NCBI GenBank assembly: GCA_965262605.1
Contig: CBDHFN010000003.1
Coordinates: 1,550,001 to 1,614,000 of the forward strand
Source of the DNA: CBDHFN01 sp965262605
GTDB taxonomy: Bacteria > Pseudomonadota > Alphaproteobacteria > JASGCL01
Reading direction: 5' to 3'
DNA: 64,000 nucleotides
Each line of letters starts with the position of its first letter. The first letter of the stretch is position 1. The notes beneath the pieces are model-generated. The model saw only the letters and a program-made list of their open reading frames with translations. It made no database searches and was not told the origin of the DNA. Positions 60,363 through 64,000 of the stretch are shown piece after piece. Made by a program: the position numbers and the translations under genes.

Positions 60363-61334
60363 ATGCAATATGAATCATTAAATCCGATAATGAAGATGCG
60401 ATTAGAGCATATATTTGATTATATTTCTGAAAAAGATATAATAGAATTTCGTATGAATAAACCGCACGAAGTTATCATTGACAAGCGCGGGGTTGGTTTA
60501 GTCCAAGAAGTTAATGAAAATTTAACGACAAAATATATATGGTCAATTAGCAAATTATTTGCTAATCGGTATAATATAGATTTTAGTGAGGCTAAACCGC
60601 AAATATCATGCGTAATGCCTTATTTTAACCATCGGTACGAAGCGGCTTTTGGGGCTTCGGCGCAAAATGGCATATCATTAGCCGTGCGCTGTAAGCACAA
60701 ATTTATTCCTGAATGGGATATGCTGGTTCCTGATGTTCGTGTGCAAGAATTTCTTAAATCAAGAATGTTATTCGATGATAATATTATTATATCGGGAAGC
60801 ACAAACACGGGAAAAACTACTTTATTAAATAAATTAATATCTGTTTTACCCGAACATAAACGGGTTATAGCCGTTGAGGATACGCCAGAGGTTGACATTA
60901 CAAAATTTTGGAATGGCAAGAGCTTGCTTGCATCGCGTTCTGAAAATTCTGGTCAAGAGGGTTTAATGACATGGGAAGCAATAACAAATCATTTAAACCG
61001 AATTACGCCTGATAATATTATATTTGGCGAAATTAGCACAACTAATACTTTCCCTGCCCTTAATGCATTAAACACGGGCAATAAAGGCTTTATGTGCACA
61101 ATTCACGCGGAATCACCTGAGCAAGCAATTTTTTATAAATTTGCCATGAATTTAGAATGGGGCGGTCGCAAGATTGAAAATATTGGCAAATATTTAAGCG
61201 ATTTGATTGATTTGGTCATTCAAATTAAAAGGAACGATAAGGGAGTTCGGCAAATTACGGATTTATATTTACCAAAAACACAAACATATCTTTACAAAAA
61301 TGGAGTTTTCAATGAATCAGCAATTGCAGCATAA
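60363..61334 (+). CDS. virB11: VirB11 T4SS hexameric ATPase
   Basis: 323 residues. Walker A 'SGSTNTGKTTLLNKL' at 144-158, Asp box 'IAVEDTPEVDI' at 169-179, Walker B-like 'DNIIFGEISTTNTFPALNALNTGNKG' (in part) near 220, His box 'CTIHAESPEQAI' near 247. VirB11 rings switch the machine between pilus building and DNA export. Starts 2 bases after the Cys-rich gene. Overlaps the virD4 start by 23 bases. Confidence 0.95.
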   Translation: MQYESLNPIMKMRLEHIFDYISEKDIIEFRMNKPHEVIIDKRGVGLVQEVNENLTTKYIWSISKLFANRYNIDFSEAKPQISCVMPYFNHRYEAAFGASAQNGISLAVRCKHKFIPEWDMLVPDVRVQEFLKSRMLFDDNIIISGSTNTGKTTLLNKLISVLPEHKRVIAVEDTPEVDITKFWNGKSLLASRSENSGQEGLMTWEAITNHLNRITPDNIIFGEISTTNTFPALNALNTGNKGFMCTIHAESPEQAIFYKFAMNLEWGGRKIENIGKYLSDLIDLVIQIKRNDKGVRQITDLYLPKTQTYLYKNGVFNESAIAA

Positions 61335-63132
61335 TATAATATCAATTATATTAGCGATAATATCGGTTATTGCCATATATTATATATGGCGATTTAATGG
61401 ATTTGATGCCCGTTATAGTGAAAATATAATTTATTTATTTAAATATATGGCAAAGGAACGCACCGTGCCAACATTTATATATTTACCACTGCTTTTGCTA
61501 ATAATTCCTACAATTTATATTATTTATAGCCATTTAAATTTATCGGGGATTGATCATTTAAATGTTCATGGCGATTCAAGGTGGGGTGGTTTTACTGATT
61601 TAGAAAAGGCAGGCTTAGCTGTAAGTGATTTTCCGAATGAGTTATTAAATCATAAAAAAGAAAATGACGGGGTGGTTGTCGGTGGGTATAAAACATTATT
61701 CGGCAAAATTAAATTAATATTCCACAACGGACCCGAACATATGATTTGCTTTGCGCCTTCGCGCTCGGGTAAAGGCGTATCAATTATTATTCCATCTTTG
61801 CTTTCGTGGGTAAAAAATTCAGTTTTGGTGCTCGATATTAAGGGCGAAAATTACGGGTTAACTTCGGGATTTCGTGCCAAAATGGGGCAAAGAATTATTA
61901 AATTTGAACCAACCAACCCAAAAGAATGCAACCGATTTAATCCTTTGGCTGAAATTCGCTTTGGCACGCCCAATGAATTTGCTGATGTGCAAAATATATC
62001 CATGATGATTATTGATAGTGAAGGCAAAGGTTTAGGCAATGATTATTGGGCAAATAGTGGCTGGATTTGGATGACAACGGCAATTTTACATTGTTGCTAT
62101 CGGTGGCGATTAGAAAAAAATACTATGCCATCTTTGGCGGATGTATATAATTATATCAATCCAGACTCCGCGGGCGGTGATTCTGGCGGCGGTTTAACCC
62201 AAATTTTGCAAGATATGATGGAATATGACCATCAAAATGCTTTTATTAATGATAATATTAAACGCGGTGCTGGGGCTTTATTGGCAAAGGCAGAACAAGA
62301 ACGCTCGGGCGTGCATTCTTCAGGTTCTGTCAAATTGGGTTTATTCATTGAGCCAACGGTTGCCAAAAACACGGCAACATCTGATTGGACTATTGACGAA
62401 CTTATGGACGGCGATAAACCCGTATCATGTTATTTAATTGTTCCGCCATCTGATATTATACGCTTAAAGCCATTAATTCGGATTATCCTTACTCTTTTAA
62501 TTACTAAACGCACGGCAACCATGGATTTTTCGGGTGGCAAGCAAAAAAACCCTTATAAATACCGATTATTGCTATTATTGGACGAATTTACTTCAATAGG
62601 TAAAATTGAAATATTTGAAAAAGCCATTGGTTATATTGCCGGATATGGTTTAAAAACATATGTAATTATACAAGATTTAAACCAATTATATAAAGAATAT
62701 ACTAAGGATGAAGCAATTACCAGTAATTGCCATGTTCAGGTTGCGTTTGCACCGAACACGGTGCCAACCGCGGAATATTTACAAAAAAGATTGGGCGATA
62801 GGACGATTCAATTAAAAAATATCTCTACTTCGTCCAGTAAATCCGGAACAAGCACAAGTATTTCTTATCAATCACACAAAGTCCCGTTGTTAAATACCGC
62901 GCAAATTATGCAATTACCAATGGGTAAAATGCTAACAATGATTGCTAAAAATCCACCATTATTATTAAACCAGCCATTTTTTTATAAAAATAAAATTATG
63001 GTTAAGCGGACGCAAATACCCGCCGTTTTTAATGACCAAGAAGCAACTGCGTTTAAGGTTCATGAAGGCACTATACCAACAGAATTACCCGCCGATTCAT
63101 CGGTTGATAATAAACCCGTAACAACCAATTAA
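61312..63132 (+). CDS. virD4: VirD4-type coupling protein
   Basis: 606 residues from the ATG at 61312, which has GGAG at a proper distance; the frame extends to 61207 inside virB11. Two N-terminal membrane helices at about 9-25 and 50-75. Walker A 'FAPSRSGKGVSIIIPSLLSW' near 147-166, Walker B 'LLLLLDEFTSIGKI' near 415, and 'IIQDLNQLYKEY' near 450. It brings the relaxase-DNA substrate to the channel, so the system is a conjugation machine and not only an effector injector. The relaxase itself is not in the window. Confidence 0.95.
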   Translation: MNQQLQHNIISIILAIISVIAIYYIWRFNGFDARYSENIIYLFKYMAKERTVPTFIYLPLLLLIIPTIYIIYSHLNLSGIDHLNVHGDSRWGGFTDLEKAGLAVSDFPNELLNHKKENDGVVVGGYKTLFGKIKLIFHNGPEHMICFAPSRSGKGVSIIIPSLLSWVKNSVLVLDIKGENYGLTSGFRAKMGQRIIKFEPTNPKECNRFNPLAEIRFGTPNEFADVQNISMMIIDSEGKGLGNDYWANSGWIWMTTAILHCCYRWRLEKNTMPSLADVYNYINPDSAGGDSGGGLTQILQDMMEYDHQNAFINDNIKRGAGALLAKAEQERSGVHSSGSVKLGLFIEPTVAKNTATSDWTIDELMDGDKPVSCYLIVPPSDIIRLKPLIRIILTLLITKRTATMDFSGGKQKNPYKYRLLLLLDEFTSIGKIEIFEKAIGYIAGYGLKTYVIIQDLNQLYKEYTKDEAITSNCHVQVAFAPNTVPTAEYLQKRLGDRTIQLKNISTSSSKSGTSTSISYQSHKVPLLNTAQIMQLPMGKMLTMIAKNPPLLLNQPFFYKNKIMVKRTQIPAVFNDQEATAFKVHEGTIPTELPADSSVDNKPVTTN

Positions 63133-63145
63133 CAAGGAGAATATC

Positions 63146-63475
63146 ATGATTGGAAACTACATTGAATTTAGCCAAGCCTTAGCCAATAAAGAAAATTTAA
63201 ATCCGAACGAATTTGAAGATTTAATTAATTATTTCGCGAATATGTCGGCAGAAGATTTTGAAAAATATTCAAAAGAACATGCCCAAGCGAACCGCGACTT
63301 AACCAGTGAGCTTGCGGGCGTTTTTCTTCTTGAAGCTGAATCTGAATATTATGAATCTGCAAACCCTGATGAAGCTTTAGAAGTGGATCCAGAATTAGCG
63401 GATTTAATGGGTGCTTTACCCGAAGACGCAATTAATTTTGATGATATTCAATTATCATTAAATATTGCTGCTTAA
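63146..63475 (+). CDS. Acidic 109-residue protein of unknown function
   Basis: Very acidic (Glu/Asp-rich throughout), helical, no signal or membrane segment. Begins 'MIGNYIEFSQALANKENLNP' and ends with a short hydrophobic 'LSLNIAA'. It follows virD4 by 13 bases with an AAGGAG ribosome site, so it belongs to the same operon. Acidic small proteins on mobile elements may be DNA mimics or anti-defence factors; that is speculation supported only by charge and by the ArdC-like gene that follows. Confidence 0.65.
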   Translation: MIGNYIEFSQALANKENLNPNEFEDLINYFANMSAEDFEKYSKEHAQANRDLTSELAGVFLLEAESEYYESANPDEALEVDPELADLMGALPEDAINFDDIQLSLNIAA

Positions 63476-63511
63476 TAACCATTATAAACAACCAAACAAA
63501 GGAAAAATATC

Positions 63512-64000
63512 ATGTTTGAAAAATTCGTAAAAACAATTAAAAATGGCACTTCTTTTTTACATAAAAATGAAGTCGCCGTGCAACCATTTAATCCCATCAC
63601 TGGCAAGGAATTTAATGAAATTAACGATTTCAAATTAACGGCTGAAAATCGTCCTGACCCACGCTGGATGACGGCAAGCCAACTTGTCCAAGCGGGTTAT
63701 GCACTAGAACCTAACGCAAGACCCGTTGATTTATCCTATTTTATCACCGAAGAAAAAGGTGTAAAATTGGATTCGCCCAAATTAATTAAAGCCCAAGTTT
63801 ACAACGGCGCCGATATTATGGGGCTTGAAAAATTTGATTTACAAGAAGAAAAAGGCAGATGGGTTTTAGAGTCAAAAATCAATGAAAAAGATATGCTTAA
63901 ATCAATTTCAAGTGCTGGTTTAAAATTTGATAATAGCATTGATGGTCAAAAAAAATTACAAGCAATTGTCCAATTGGCAACTTTTTATCACAACCGAAAA
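63512..64000 (+). CDS. ArdC-like N-terminal domain protein (3' truncated by window)
   Basis: 163 residues are visible, open to the window edge. 'FNPITGKEFNEINDFKL' at about 26-42, 'DPRWMTASQLVQAGYAL' at 50-66 and a 'KAQVYNGADIMGLEKFD' block at about 96-112 follow the ArdC (DUF1738) N-terminal ssDNA-binding domain pattern N-P-x-T-G-x-x-x-x-x-I-N ... W-x-T-x-x-Q. ArdC proteins protect incoming plasmid DNA from restriction. Whether the C-terminal zinc metalloprotease-like domain or a primase/helicase part follows cannot be seen. AAAGGA ribosome site. Confidence 0.65.
   Translation, partial: MFEKFVKTIKNGTSFLHKNEVAVQPFNPITGKEFNEINDFKLTAENRPDPRWMTASQLVQAGYALEPNARPVDLSYFITEEKGVKLDSPKLIKAQVYNGADIMGLEKFDLQEEKGRWVLESKINEKDMLKSISSAGLKFDNSIDGQKKLQAIVQLATFYHNRK

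Noticed and set aside
61207..61311. Upstream extension of virD4 into virB11
   Set aside because: The extra 35 residues lie in the coding end of virB11, are not typical of VirD4, and the ATG at 61312 has a GGAG site right before the first membrane helix.
1..64000. CRISPR array, rRNA genes, insertion sequences or riboswitches
   Set aside because: No regularly spaced direct repeats, no rRNA-like sequence, no transposase frame and no riboswitch core that I could recognise anywhere in the window.

Overview
The window is AT-rich DNA from a flagellated, aerobic, low-GC alphaproteobacterium. The lineage call rests on a DUF4167 protein, a TipF-like EAL protein, the ptsP-lysC pair, the FlgI/FlgJ/FlgN-like/FlgK block, a GANK-independent HAD-IIA protein of the alphaproteobacterial type and an Irr-type iron box. 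I cannot place it below class level. There is one tRNA (Ser-GGA), no rRNA and no CRISPR array.

Positions 1-44792 are chromosomal backbone in short operons: amino-acid uptake (partial LivJ-like protein), an acyl-CoA dehydrogenase, adenine deaminase, LolCD, a LysE exporter, flgI-flgJ-flgN-like-flgK behind a good sigma-54 promoter, glmM with an unknown partner, alanine dehydrogenase, umuDC, DUF4167/TipF-like/HAD, tatD, a KilA-N gene beside tRNA-Ser, an ADP-forming acyl-CoA synthetase, an orphan RND adaptor, xseA, prpE-bolA, ptsP-lysC, a DpnA-like methyltransferase with a putative restriction enzyme, accA, a short-chain dehydrogenase, purL, a porin with a cytochrome b, a rubrerythrin/Fe-S/DUF3501 group, an RhtB-type exporter and proVW. 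Two copies of a ~170-bp structured intergenic repeat lie at 35234-35409 and 40093-40262.

Positions 44937-64000 are part of an integrated conjugative element or plasmid-like region. It opens with two unknown genes behind a strong promoter, then TraK-, TraL- and TraM-like genes around a region of inverted repeats that is a candidate oriT, an SSB-like gene and a full P-type type IV secretion operon in the order virB2-B3-B4-B5-B6-B7-B8-B9-B10-(small gene)-(giant Cys-rich gene)-B11-D4, followed by an acidic small protein and an ArdC-like protein cut by the window edge. VirB1, relaxase and integrase are not in the window, nor is the right border.

The most novel parts are: (i) a 1112-residue membrane-anchored protein with 32 cysteines in ~185-residue repeats, placed between virB10 and virB11, a candidate mating-contact or recipient-recognition adhesin; (ii) a reverse-strand gene with a hydrophobic export-type segment sitting between virB5 and virB6, the slot used by entry-exclusion genes in IncP plasmids; (iii) the structured repeat, with changes that preserve pairing between the copies; (iv) a UmuD that lacks the catalytic lysine and appears to be made already in UmuD'-like form; and (v) a perfect Irr-type box in front of a rubrerythrin.
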